DNA from: Streptomyces zhaozhouensis | GTDB lineage: Bacteria; Actinomycetota; Actinomycetes; Streptomycetales; Streptomycetaceae | NCBI RefSeq assembly: GCF_900230195.1 | Contig: NZ_OCNE01000031.1 | Span: forward strand, 1-43,238 | Length of the DNA stretch: 43,238 nucleotides | Direction: 5' to 3' | Shown here: positions 15,498 through 24,600 of the stretch, in pieces | How positions within the stretch are numbered: position 1 is the stretch's first letter | Layout: each line of letters opens with the position of its first letter | The notes under the pieces: model-generated | What the model was told of the DNA's origin: nothing | Seen by the model: only the letters and a program-made list of their open reading frames with translations | Databases searched by the model: none | Translations under genes and position numbers: made by a program

Positions 15498-16967
15498 GTG
15501 GGGGACAAGAGGAAAGAGGAGACGCCCGGGTGGCGGTTGAACGCCCGGGTCATCGCGCCTCGACGCGGTTGGCCGGGGGCCGGCCGCGGGCGGGCCAGCC
15601 ACCTCGATCGCGGCAGCGTCTACCTGGGCACCACCAGTCAGGTCGCCGGCCTCAACCCGTATGTGCTCGGCTCGGGCCTGCCGCCGGAGGGGGTGCCGAT
15701 CGGGCCGGACCTCCTGACGAACGAGTTGGTGTGCATCGACCCGGCCGGCTGGGTCGGCTCCCTCATCACCAACCCCGGCGTGTGGATCATGGCGCAACCC
15801 GGCGTCGGCAAGTCCGCGGTCTCCAAGCGGCTCGCACTGGTCTACTGCGCCTACGGCCACCGCATCGTCGTGCCGGGAGACGTCAAGGGCGAGTACACCG
15901 GCCTGGTTCAGGCGTTGGGCGGTCAGGTCGTGCGCATCGGGCGCGGCCTGGACAAGCTCAACCCCCTCGACTCCGGCCCGCTGCGCACCCGGCTCCCCGA
16001 CCTCGGCGCGGCGCAGCGGGAGTCGCTGCTGGCGGAGATCACCGGGCGGCGCGCGGAGCTGCTCCAGGCGCTGCTGGCCACCCACGTCGGGCTGGGCCGC
16101 CGGCCGACCGCGCCGGAGACCCGCGTCGTCCAACAGGCCGTCCACCTGGTCTCACAGCGGCTCCTGGGCGGCCAGGACCCGATCGTCCCGGACGTCGTCG
16201 CCGCCCTGCGCGACGGGCCCGACGAACTGCGCGGCGCGCTGCTGGTCGACACCGAAGAGGAATACCGGGCCCTGGCCCGCGAGGTGACGCTCGCGCTCGA
16301 AAACTTGTGCTCCGGGCCGCTGGCCGGCCTGTTTGACGGACCCACCTCTCACCCCCTCGACCTACGAATGCCGGCGCTGAGCGTGGACCTGTCCTCGCTG
16401 CTGACCGCCGGTGACACCGTCGTCTCCGCCGGCCTCCTGGCGACCTGGGCCTACTCCTACGCCGCCGTCGACTCCGCGCGCGCCGTCGGCATGATGGACC
16501 AGCCCCTGGTCCTGCCGCTGGATGAGATGTGGCGCGCGCTGCGGGCCGGCCCCGGCATGGTCGACGCGTTCGACGGCATGACCCGCCTCAACCGCTCCAA
16601 GGGCGAGGTGTCACTGATGATCACCCACTCGCTGCGCGACCCCGAATCCCTCCCCACCCCCGAGGACCGGCAGAAAGCCGCCGGGATGATGGACCGCTGC
16701 GACACCGTCATCCTCGGCGCGCTCTCCAAGGGCGAGCTGGAGAGGGTCAGCGCCCAACGCCCCCTGACCGACGCCGAGATCGCCCTGATCTCCTCGTGGT
16801 CCTCCAGCTCCAACACCGGCCTGGACGGCACCAGCCAGCGGCATCCCGGCCGGGGCCGGGTCCTGATCAAGCTCGGCACCAGACCGGGCACCCCCGCCCA
16901 GCTCCATCTCACCCCCCGCGAGCTGGAGCTGTTCGACACCGACGCGGCCATCCGGAGGCGGTCATGA
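15498..16967 (+). CDS. virB4: VirB4-like T4SS ATPase
   Basis: The 489-aa product has a P-loop PGVGKS ending near residue 106, and VLPLDEMWRAL with likely Walker B Asp342-Glu343. GDVKGEY and KLNPLD are typical of the VirB4/TraC ATPase core. It lacks the N-terminal ~300 residues of classical VirB4, a part apparently supplied by the SCO6880-like protein upstream. It should power assembly or substrate handoff of the conjugation channel at the inner face of the membrane. It starts 24 bp after the previous stop (GTG start with AAGGGGGAG upstream) and overlaps the T4CP gene by 4 bp. Confidence 0.85.
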   Translation: MGDKRKEETPGWRLNARVIAPRRGWPGAGRGRASHLDRGSVYLGTTSQVAGLNPYVLGSGLPPEGVPIGPDLLTNELVCIDPAGWVGSLITNPGVWIMAQPGVGKSAVSKRLALVYCAYGHRIVVPGDVKGEYTGLVQALGGQVVRIGRGLDKLNPLDSGPLRTRLPDLGAAQRESLLAEITGRRAELLQALLATHVGLGRRPTAPETRVVQQAVHLVSQRLLGGQDPIVPDVVAALRDGPDELRGALLVDTEEEYRALAREVTLALENLCSGPLAGLFDGPTSHPLDLRMPALSVDLSSLLTAGDTVVSAGLLATWAYSYAAVDSARAVGMMDQPLVLPLDEMWRALRAGPGMVDAFDGMTRLNRSKGEVSLMITHSLRDPESLPTPEDRQKAAGMMDRCDTVILGALSKGELERVSAQRPLTDAEIALISSWSSSSNTGLDGTSQRHPGRGRVLIKLGTRPGTPAQLHLTPRELELFDTDAAIRRRS

Positions 16968-18709
16968 CCACCAACCAGCCCGGCCCGGGGGCAGCCGGCA
17001 ACGGCGCCCCCATCGCCATCCTCGCCGTGATCTTCGGCGGTGGCGCGCTGTTCGCCGGCGGATGGCTCGGCGGCACCCTGGGCGCTGCTGTGGCCGGCGG
17101 CGGCTGGGACCCGCCGCCGTTCTCCCTCGCGTCCGCCCGGGACTTCGTCACCGGCGGCCCGTCCCAGCTGTGGCCCGAGGCGCCGGGCGCGGCCGTCGGC
17201 GGCGCCGTGGTCCTGCTCCTGGCCGTGCTCCTCGGCGGCGGCCTCGCCGCGTGGCGGATCTACCAGCGGTTCTCCCGGCCGCGGGGTCTGGCCAACCGGC
17301 GCGACGTCCAGGCGCTCACGCCACGGCAAGCGGCGAAGCGGGCGCGCTCCCTGCGGCCCTCCTTGAAGGGGGTGCGGGAGGTCGCGCCGGCCGACCGGGG
17401 CCTACTGATCGGTGACCTCGACCCGGGCGGGCCGGAACTGCGGGCCAGCGACGAGGACACGGTGCTCGCGGTGATGGCGCCGCGCGCCGGCAAATCGAGC
17501 GCGGTGGCGGTGCCAGCGGTGCTGGAGGCTCCGGGCGCGGCACTGCTCACCTCGAACAAGGCGGACGTCTTCGCCATCACCAAGCGGGCGCGGGGGAAGG
17601 TCGGCACCACGATGACGCTCGACCCGCAGGGCGTTGCCCACGTCGAGCGGGAGATGTGGGTGGATCTGCTGGCCGACGCCCGCCACATCGAGGGCGCGAG
17701 CCGGCTCGCTGGTCACTTCACTTCGGCGGCCGCCGACGCCCAGGCGAAGATGGACTTCTGGTCCCAGGCGGCCAGGAACACGCTGACCGCGTTGTTCCAC
17801 AGCGCAGCGATCTCCGGCGCCACGGTGAACGACGTGCTGGCCTGGCTGGCGACACCGAGCGACCGGGCTCCGGTCAACGCCCTGAGAGGCCACAACGACG
17901 CGCTCGCCGATCAGTTGGCCTCCACGGTCGCTGGCGCTCCGGAGACCCGGGACGGCATCTACGAGACGGCCCGGCAGGCGGTGGCGTGCCTGCTCGACCC
18001 GCAGGTCGCCGCGTGGGTCACCCCGGACAAGCACCGTCCGCAGTTCGAGCCGCACAAGTTCGTCGTCTCGCGGGACACGCTCTACCTGCTGAGTAAGAAC
18101 GGCGGGGGGAGCGCGGCCGGCGTCATCGCCGCCGTGACCGACATGCTCTTCCGAGCCGGAGTCGCTGCCGGGGAGGCAGCCGGGGGCCGGCTGCCGAACC
18201 CGATGCGCGCCATCCTTGATGAGGCCGCGAACGTCTGCAAGATCGACGACTTGCCGGACCTGTACTCCCACCTGGGCTCTCGGGGCATCACCCCGGTCAC
18301 CATCCTCCAGTCCTACCGCCAGGGCGTGCGGGTGTGGGGGGAGCCGGGCATGGACTCGCTGTGGTCGGCATCCACGGTGAAGCTGGTCGGCGCGGGCACG
18401 GACGACGCGGCCTTCGCGGAGAACATCTCCAGGCTGATCGGTGAGCACAAAGTCCGGGAGACCTCTGTGTCCTACGGCTCCAGCGGCCGTTCGACCAGCA
18501 CGCAGCGGCAGCGGGAGCGCATCCTCGAAGCTGCCCAGGTCCGCGCGCTGCCGAAGGGCCGGGGCCTGCTGCTGGCCACCGGCGTGCCCGTGGCCATGGT
18601 GAAGCTGCGGCCGTGGTACGCCGAGCCGTACGCCTCGGAGATCGGCCCGGACGCGGCCGCCGAGGAAGCTGCCATCGCGGAGCGCGCGGGGAAGAAGGCG
18701 CTCGCATGA
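16964..18709 (+). CDS. VirD4/TraG-like type IV coupling protein
   Basis: The 581-aa product has two N-terminal membrane helices (IAILAVIFGGGALFAGGWLGG and GGAVVLLLAVLLGGGLAAW), Walker A PRAGKS (Lys near residue 177), Walker B AILDEAANV (Asp near 419), and VTILQSYRQG plus LWSAS typical of TraM-recognition coupling ATPases. It should link the relaxosome made by the MobF protein to the secretion channel. ATG 16964 overlaps the VirB4-like stop. Its last ~68 codons are repeated in the next gene, part of a tandem duplication. Confidence 0.9.
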   Translation: MTTNQPGPGAAGNGAPIAILAVIFGGGALFAGGWLGGTLGAAVAGGGWDPPPFSLASARDFVTGGPSQLWPEAPGAAVGGAVVLLLAVLLGGGLAAWRIYQRFSRPRGLANRRDVQALTPRQAAKRARSLRPSLKGVREVAPADRGLLIGDLDPGGPELRASDEDTVLAVMAPRAGKSSAVAVPAVLEAPGAALLTSNKADVFAITKRARGKVGTTMTLDPQGVAHVEREMWVDLLADARHIEGASRLAGHFTSAAADAQAKMDFWSQAARNTLTALFHSAAISGATVNDVLAWLATPSDRAPVNALRGHNDALADQLASTVAGAPETRDGIYETARQAVACLLDPQVAAWVTPDKHRPQFEPHKFVVSRDTLYLLSKNGGGSAAGVIAAVTDMLFRAGVAAGEAAGGRLPNPMRAILDEAANVCKIDDLPDLYSHLGSRGITPVTILQSYRQGVRVWGEPGMDSLWSASTVKLVGAGTDDAAFAENISRLIGEHKVRETSVSYGSSGRSTSTQRQRERILEAAQVRALPKGRGLLLATGVPVAMVKLRPWYAEPYASEIGPDAAAEEAAIAERAGKKALA

Positions 18710-19883
18710 CCGTGGAGTCGCGCACCGGCGAGCAGCTGGCCGAGGACGTGGCGGACCTGACGGCCACCGTGCACGGGCTGGCTGCCCAGCTGGAGGAGAC
18801 ACAGCGGCTGGCCGAATCCCTCCAGGGACAGGGCGCGTTGCCGGCCGGCAACGCTGGCGGCGGGGCGGAGCAGCCGGCGGCGCCGCCGCTGATCCTCAAG
18901 CTGTCCGGGGAGAAGTACGACCAGGAGCTGGCCTCGCTGAGCATCTGGGTCGAGTACGTCCTGGTCCCCGTCTACCTGGCGGAGGTGTCCACCGCCGCGC
19001 CGTGGTGCGAACGCTGGTGGGAGCATGTGCCGGCCGTGGCCCGGCTGCACGCCCTGTGGCTGGCCTGGCAGGAGCTGACCACGCCGGAGGTCGGCGGCTA
19101 CACCGGCCCCTCGGTGTGGGCGCGGGACCACCTGCGGCCGACGATGGATGACTTGCGCTCGCCGTCCGGGCCGTTCGCCGCGTGCACCACCAACACCTCC
19201 CGACAGCGCGAACGCATCCTCGAAGCCGGCCAGATCCGCGCCCTCCCCAAGGGCCGCGCCCTCCTGCTGGCCACCGGCACCCCCGTCGCCATGGTCAAGC
19301 TCCGCCCCTGGTACACCGAGCCCCACGCCAGGACTGTCGGGCCCGAGGCGGCCGCCGAGGAAGCCGCCATCGCCCAGCGAGCAGCGAAGAAGGCCCTCAC
19401 ATGACCGATACACCGCCCACAGCCGAGCAGCTGGCCGAGGACGTCGCCGATCTGACGGCCACCGTGAACGGACTGACCGCCCAGTTGGAGGAGACGCAGC
19501 GGCTGGCTGAGTCCCTCCAAGGGCAAGGCGCGTCGCCAGTCAGCAACGGCGGCGGAGCGGAGCAACCGGCGGCGCCGCCGCTGATCCTCAAGCTGTCCGG
19601 GGAGGAGTACGACCAGGAGCTGGCCGCCCTCGCCATCTGGGTCGAGTACGTCCTGGCCCCCGCCTTTCTCAACGAAATCTCCAGCAGCGCGCCCTGGTGC
19701 GAGCGCTGGTGGGAACACCTCCCTGCCGTGGCCCGACTCCACGCCCTGTGGCTGGCCTGGCAGGAGTTGACCACCCCGGAGGCCGGCGGATACACCGGCC
19801 CCTCGGTCTGGGCACGCGACCACCTGCGGCCGACGATGGACGAGCTGCGCTCACCCACCGGCCCGTTTGCGGCCTGCGCCACC
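18506..19883 (+). repeat. Diverged tandem duplication: T4CP tail plus DUF4913 unit, two copies of ~695 bp
   Basis: Copy 1 runs from about 18506 to 19190, copy 2 from about 19201 to 19883. Each starts at the codons for RQRERILEA (T4CP C-terminus), ends its coupling-protein tail in an ATGA overlap, and continues into a DUF4913 gene ending in GPFAAC. The copies are clearly homologous along their length but differ at many third positions, so the duplication is not recent. Confidence 0.85.
18706..19404 (+). CDS. DUF4913 protein fused to a duplicated coupling-protein tail
   Basis: The 232-aa product starts with a predicted coiled coil (EQLAEDVADLTATVHGL, AQLEETQRLAESL), then a DUF4913 domain (LILKLSGEKYDQELASL, WVEYVLVPVYL, PWCERWWEH, ARLHALWLAWQEL). 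The last ~67 residues (from RQRERILEAGQIRALPKG) match the C-terminus of the preceding T4CP. The fusion arose by tandem duplication across the T4CP-DUF4913 boundary. DUF4913 genes commonly accompany actinobacterial coupling proteins; the function is unknown. ATG 18706 overlaps the T4CP stop. Confidence 0.8.
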   Translation: MTVESRTGEQLAEDVADLTATVHGLAAQLEETQRLAESLQGQGALPAGNAGGGAEQPAAPPLILKLSGEKYDQELASLSIWVEYVLVPVYLAEVSTAAPWCERWWEHVPAVARLHALWLAWQELTTPEVGGYTGPSVWARDHLRPTMDDLRSPSGPFAACTTNTSRQRERILEAGQIRALPKGRALLLATGTPVAMVKLRPWYTEPHARTVGPEAAAEEAAIAQRAAKKALT

Positions 19884-19961
19884 AAACCGGGCAGCGCCAA
19901 CCACTCCCCCCTCCGCCAACCCACCGTCCAGCCCCTCTCCCAATCCTCGACCTCTGGCTGA
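19401..19961 (+). CDS. DUF4913 protein, second copy
   Basis: The 186-aa product is the same coiled coil plus DUF4913 domain as the preceding gene (AEQLAEDVADLTATVNGL, LILKLSGEEYDQEL, PWCERWWEHLPAVARL), but with a short Ser/Pro/Gln-rich tail instead of the coupling-protein tail. It is the last gene of the T4SS operon as far as overlaps show (ATGA overlap at 19401-19404). Retention of two intact copies suggests either both are used or the duplication is neutral. Confidence 0.8.
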   Translation: MTDTPPTAEQLAEDVADLTATVNGLTAQLEETQRLAESLQGQGASPVSNGGGAEQPAAPPLILKLSGEEYDQELAALAIWVEYVLAPAFLNEISSSAPWCERWWEHLPAVARLHALWLAWQELTTPEAGGYTGPSVWARDHLRPTMDELRSPTGPFAACATKPGSANHSPLRQPTVQPLSQSSTSG

Positions 19962-20023
19962 CCAGCGCATCGCCCCCGACCCGGCACCGGATGGCAGCTA
20001 CTGGATCGCGGACATGAACAGGA

Positions 20024-20053
20024 ATGACAACGCGACCCATGCGGACCTATCAT
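20024..20053 (+). promoter_or_regulatory. Candidate promoter of the zeta toxin-antitoxin operon
   Basis: ATGACA at 20024-20029 and TATCAT at 20048-20053, 18 bases apart, lie about 20 bp before the antitoxin start. CATAAT (20051-20056) is an overlapping alternative -10. Confidence 0.45.
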
Positions 20054-20070
20054 AATTTCCGAGGAGGGGA

Positions 20071-20379
20071 ATGATGAAGAAACCGCACGAAGTGTCATCC
20101 ATTGTAGATCAGATCCCGGCTGGAGAATGGTCTAGCGAAAGAGCTGCATCGTTCGAAGCCGCACTGGAGGCCATCAATCACGCGTTTGGAGCATACTCTG
20201 CGCTGATCGCAAAAGCCGAAGCACACGGAGCAGACGAAGCGCAAATCTCTCAGTTGAAAGCGGGCCGAGAGAGTTGCATCAGGGATCGAGAGGCGCTGTC
20301 GCCTGACGATATCGCCGCCGTGGCAGAAATTCGTCACCGGTACACGGTACTCACCCGCCGACTGAGAAGTGAAACGTGA
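20071..20379 (+). CDS. Probable antitoxin of zeta-type system
   Basis: The 102-aa product is all-helical and charged (AASFEAALEAINHAFGAY, EIRHRYTVLTRRLRS), with a strong ribosome site GAGGAGGGGA and tandem ATG codons (20071, 20074). Its stop overlaps the GTG start of the zeta-like toxin (GTGA), the normal order for epsilon/zeta-type modules. Sequence alone does not identify its family. Base composition is clearly less GC-rich than neighbours, pointing to separate acquisition. Confidence 0.7.
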   Translation: MMKKPHEVSSIVDQIPAGEWSSERAASFEAALEAINHAFGAYSALIAKAEAHGADEAQISQLKAGRESCIRDREALSPDDIAAVAEIRHRYTVLTRRLRSET

Positions 20380-21416
20380 CCGACCCTGAAGCCGCCAGGT
20401 ACATTTTACCCGAGGAAGAGAACACTCGGATATTTCGGGAACAGATTACGCCGGAGCTACTGAGTGGGCGAGAGACTCTCCCCACTCCGACCTTGGTCGT
20501 CCTCATGGCGCAACATGGGGCTGGGAAAACGACCACTGCCTCAGGCGTGGCCGATGTGCTCAATAAGCGCGGTGGTTTCGTAGACAACGACAGCGACGTC
20601 TACAAGCCCTACCACCCGCAGTACGCGTCCCTGCTGGAAGAAGACGACCAGAGGATGGCGCTCTACACAGGGCCCGACGGGCAACGCTGGACTCGCCAAA
20701 CTCACGACTACGTCCTGAGGGAGAAGGTGAATACCCTCCTTCAGGAGACCGCGCAGTCGCCCGAGTTCCTCCAGGGGGTGTTCTCTCGGTATGGGGAGGC
20801 AGGATTCCGACGAGAGGTGATTGGACTGGGGGTACCGCTGCCACTGAGTCAGCAGGGAGTCTTCAATCGCTATTTCGAACAGGTGCAGGAGCGAGGCAGC
20901 GGCCGCCTCCCCGTACCAGAAAAGATGGAGCGCTCCTTCCAGGGAATTCTCGTAGTCGCCGAAAAGATTGACGAACTAAAGCTCGCAGAGCAGACAGTTG
21001 TTCAGCGTCGAGGCCCCTCTGCGCCGACGTACGCGAACACACGTGGCGCTGATGGCGAATGGAAAGAGGCACCCAATTTTCGGGGCGCCATAGAGAGGGA
21101 GCGCAATCGCCCCCTCTCAAATACTGAGGAAGCGGACTTCCTGCGCACACAGAGCAAACTCCGGCAGGGAATGGGGACACAGTGGAACACTGCACTTTCC
21201 CGCATCGAGGATCTCGCACTCCCCATCTTGAGCCACAAAGGACAGCAAGCGGTTGAGAAGATGCGCTCTGACCAGCAGCGAGCTGCGGCAGCGCACATAC
21301 GCTCCACCACTACCGGTGAGCCCGCTCCACAGAAGTCGATCGCGCCCCAGGCAGGGAACCCGACCACGGGGCCCTTTCGCCCCAGGCCGAACGAGGGGCC
21401 TTCCAGGGGGCGATGA
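20376..21416 (+). CDS. Zeta-type toxin (P-loop kinase)
   Basis: The 346-aa product has a Walker A MAQHGAGKTT (Lys near residue 51) followed by GFVDNDSDVYKPYHP, matching the zeta-toxin pattern in which an Asp and a following HP motif line the UDP-sugar site. Zeta toxins phosphorylate UDP-N-acetylglucosamine and block wall synthesis. The N-terminal ~220 residues look like the kinase; the rest is charged and low-complexity. It lies between the T4SS operon and the relaxase, where it could stabilise the element. Lower GC than its surroundings. Confidence 0.8.
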   Translation: MTDPEAARYILPEEENTRIFREQITPELLSGRETLPTPTLVVLMAQHGAGKTTTASGVADVLNKRGGFVDNDSDVYKPYHPQYASLLEEDDQRMALYTGPDGQRWTRQTHDYVLREKVNTLLQETAQSPEFLQGVFSRYGEAGFRREVIGLGVPLPLSQQGVFNRYFEQVQERGSGRLPVPEKMERSFQGILVVAEKIDELKLAEQTVVQRRGPSAPTYANTRGADGEWKEAPNFRGAIERERNRPLSNTEEADFLRTQSKLRQGMGTQWNTALSRIEDLALPILSHKGQQAVEKMRSDQQRAAAAHIRSTTTGEPAPQKSIAPQAGNPTTGPFRPRPNEGPSRGR

Positions 21417-21438
21417 CTTCATTTGAGTGATGCAACAT

Positions 21439-21468
21439 GATGGGCCGCGCTTGCGAGTGCGGGCCATC
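21439..21468 (+). terminator. Imperfect hairpin after zeta toxin gene
   Basis: GATGGGCCGC and GCGGGCCATC pair with one mismatch around a ~10-base loop. The rest of 21417-21639 shows no gene I can support. Confidence 0.4.
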
Positions 21469-21639
21469 ACAGTCTGCGCGGCTGGGGTTCGAGCGGTTCT
21501 ACGAACCCCGCACGCCCACGAACATCGAACTCGCCGCATAACCCCAACAACCCCGAACCACCCCAAAGCCGACAGAGATGCCTTGACGGAAGACATAGAG
21601 GCACCCCCCCCAGGATGCAGTCCGCTTGCTGACCGGTGG

Positions 21640-24600
21640 TCATAGACCGATGGACGGCCCGTCGCGGCGCTGCGGAGGCGGCTGGAGCGGTGGCCGGGTC
21701 TGGACACGGTGCAGCTGCTCCTGGCGCTGCCGCGCGAGGTCGTCGGCCGCCCGTCGGCGTTGGGTGTCCTCGACGGTGGCGCGGGCCGGGTCGTCGACGG
21801 CCAGGCGTCGGCGGGCGTCGTACTCCCGGCGTAGGGCGTCGGCGGTGGCGCGGTGGCCGGCGGCGACCTGACGGAGGTGGGCGGCCCGCTGCTGATGGTC
21901 CGCCACCTGCTGGGCGTCGGCGGCCTCCAGGGCCTCCCGCAGGACCGGGAGGCGGCCATGGAGGGCGGACACGGTCTCGGGGGTGAGTGGGCCGACTGGG
22001 CGAAGCGGATCAAGGAGGTCGCGGGCAGCGGCGCGGGCCTGCCGGTCGTGGTCGGCGGCGGCGGCGCGGGCCTGGGCGGTGTGCTGGTCGGCGGCGGTGA
22101 TCTGGTGGGTGAGCCAGTCGGCGACCTCGCGCAGTTCCCCGCGCTGTCGGAGCAGTGCGGAGCGGCGGCGGGTCAGGCGGCGGGTGATCGGCTCCAGGCG
22201 GGCGCGGTAGAGCGCGGCCTGGTGGGCGTGCTGGTCGGCGGCGCGGGCGGCGGCGGCCGCCGCGTCGACCAGGGCCTCCAACGTCTGGAGTTGGGTGGTG
22301 GCGGCCGCGAGCTGGTGGGCGGCGGGGGCCTGGTCGGTGCCGGCGGTGGTGGCCAGGGTGCGGGCGCGGTCGGTGGCCGCGGCCGCGAGCTGGTCGGCGC
22401 GGTCGGCCTGCTCGGTGGCGGTGGCGGCGGCGCGGGGCAGGTGGGCGGTCGGCATGGCGCCGTGGGGCCGGCGCCGCCAGTGCGGCAGCATGCCCTCCTC
22501 CTGGTCCTGCTCGCCGACCGGGGCGGTGCGGCTGCGGGGGAGGGAGATGGCGCGGGCGGCGGCGGCGCGCAGCGCCTGGTCCTCGTCCGCGCGCACCGTC
22601 GGCTCGTGCGCATCGTCGGCGGGCATCGCCATGGGCGGCGCCGCCTCGGACACCGCGGCCACCATCTCGTCTGTGACCATGCTGTCGCCGGTGTCGCGGG
22701 CCAGGGTGCGGCCGTAGGCGGTCACGGCGCGCTGGAGCAGCTCCTCACCGGTGCGCGGCGTGCCGAGGCGGGCGGCCGCCGCAGCGTCCTCTGCCTCGGC
22801 GAGGGGGAGGAAGAGGTGGGAGGCGCGGCGGGCGCGGGTCAGCTCGGGGTAGAGGGTGTGGGCGTCGGCGTGCGCGCCGTAGACCAGGGCGACCTCCGAG
22901 GTGAGGCCCTGTGCGGAGGCGGCGGTCATCGCGTAGCCGAGGGTCAGGTGGCCGGCGGCGAGCTGGCGCGGGGCGATCCAGGCGGCCTCGGTCGTGGGGC
23001 CGTCGGGGGTGCGGCGGCGCCATTCCACCCGCGCCCCACGCCGCGCGTCGACCTCCCGGACGATGCCGCGGTAGCCGTTGAGCACATCCGGCCCACCCCC
23101 GCCGCCGGGTTGGCGGGAGCGGTAGTCGTTGCGGGTCACGCGCACCAGGTCGCCGACGGCGAGGGTGAGGTGGCCGCCGCCGGCGGTCCGCCCGAGGGCC
23201 CAGGTGCGGGCCGGCCCGAGTTCGCCGGCCGCGCGACGGCGGGCCTGGGCGGCGGCGTTGAGGGCGTCGACGTCCGCCCGGCGGGGGGCGAGGAGGAGCA
23301 GCTCGTCGACCAGGTCGTGTGGATCGGCCCACTCCTGGCGGGCGGTGTCCCAGGCGGCGACCATGCCGGCCAGCGCCTCGGTCGCGGTGGTGGTGGCGTG
23401 GACGTGGCCGTGGTCGGCGAGGCGGGCCAGGGCGGTGGTGCGGGCTCCGGTGCGCCAGTCGGCCAGCGCCGCCCGCTCCACCAGGTCCCGCTGCCGCCGG
23501 TTCTCCGACAGCTCCAGCCCGCCGACCAGCTCGTGGGCGCGCGCGAATCCGCCGCCGACACCCACCGCCTGGAGCTGCTGCGGGTCGCCGATGAGCACGA
23601 GTTTGGTGCCGGTGGTGGTGGCGTGGGTGGCCAGCGCGGCCAGCGCGCGGTCATCCACCATGCTGGCCTCGTCCACGACCAGGACGTCGACGTCGTCCAG
23701 GCCGGCGCCGCCGGTGATGGCGCGGGTCCAGGCCGCGACCGTGGCGGAGATGATGCCAGCCTCGGCTGCCAGGTTGGCCGCCGCGACGGCGGCCGTGGAC
23801 GCACCGGCCACGCGTAGGCCGGCGGCCGCCCAGCCGGCCCGCGCCGCGTTCATCAGCGTGGTTTTGCCGGCGCCGGCGACGCCGATGACGGCGTCGACCG
23901 CGTGGCCGGTGGTCAGCAGCCGGGCCAGCACGGCGCGTTGCTGGGCGGACCAGGTCCAGCCCTGGGCGGCCTCGGCTGTCTCAATCGCCAGCTCGGCAGC
24001 GTCGGGGGTGAGCTGAGCGAGGCCGGCGCCCACGCCGGCGGTGGCGGCGTCCTGAAGCGCGGTCTCCGCGCCGAGGATACTGGTGTGGGTGTAGCGGGCC
24101 GGGTGGGACTCATGCGCCCGCGAGGAGTCCGGCAGGCGCACCGCGTGCCCCGGCACCGCGAGGACCTCGTCGACGAGCCGCTCCAGGTGCTCGCGGCTCT
24201 CCAGAGCCGGGACGGCGGCCGCGACCGCCGCCATCACCTGCGGATGCGAGACGGTTTTGCGGCTGGCGACCAGGCCGTGCTCCTCGTCCGTCCAAATCTG
24301 GGCGGCGATCTCCCCCGGCGACGGCACCCGCGGCCCGCCGTCGATGCCGGCACCCACCGCCGGCGGCGGGGGCGGGCCCGGCAGCGCGGCCGCCACCACC
24401 TCGTCGACATCGCCCACCACGGCCTGCCCCCGGGCCCGCCACGCCCTGCGGACATCCCCCGGCGCCACCTCCGGTTTGCTCTGCGCGGTGCGCGCGGCCG
24501 CCGCCTTGGCCTGGGCCGGCGTAGCGCTCTCGCCGGCGGCGGCCACCACCTGGTGGTGCCGGCGGGAGTAGGTCTCGCGCAGCTCCTCGGAGATGCCGGC

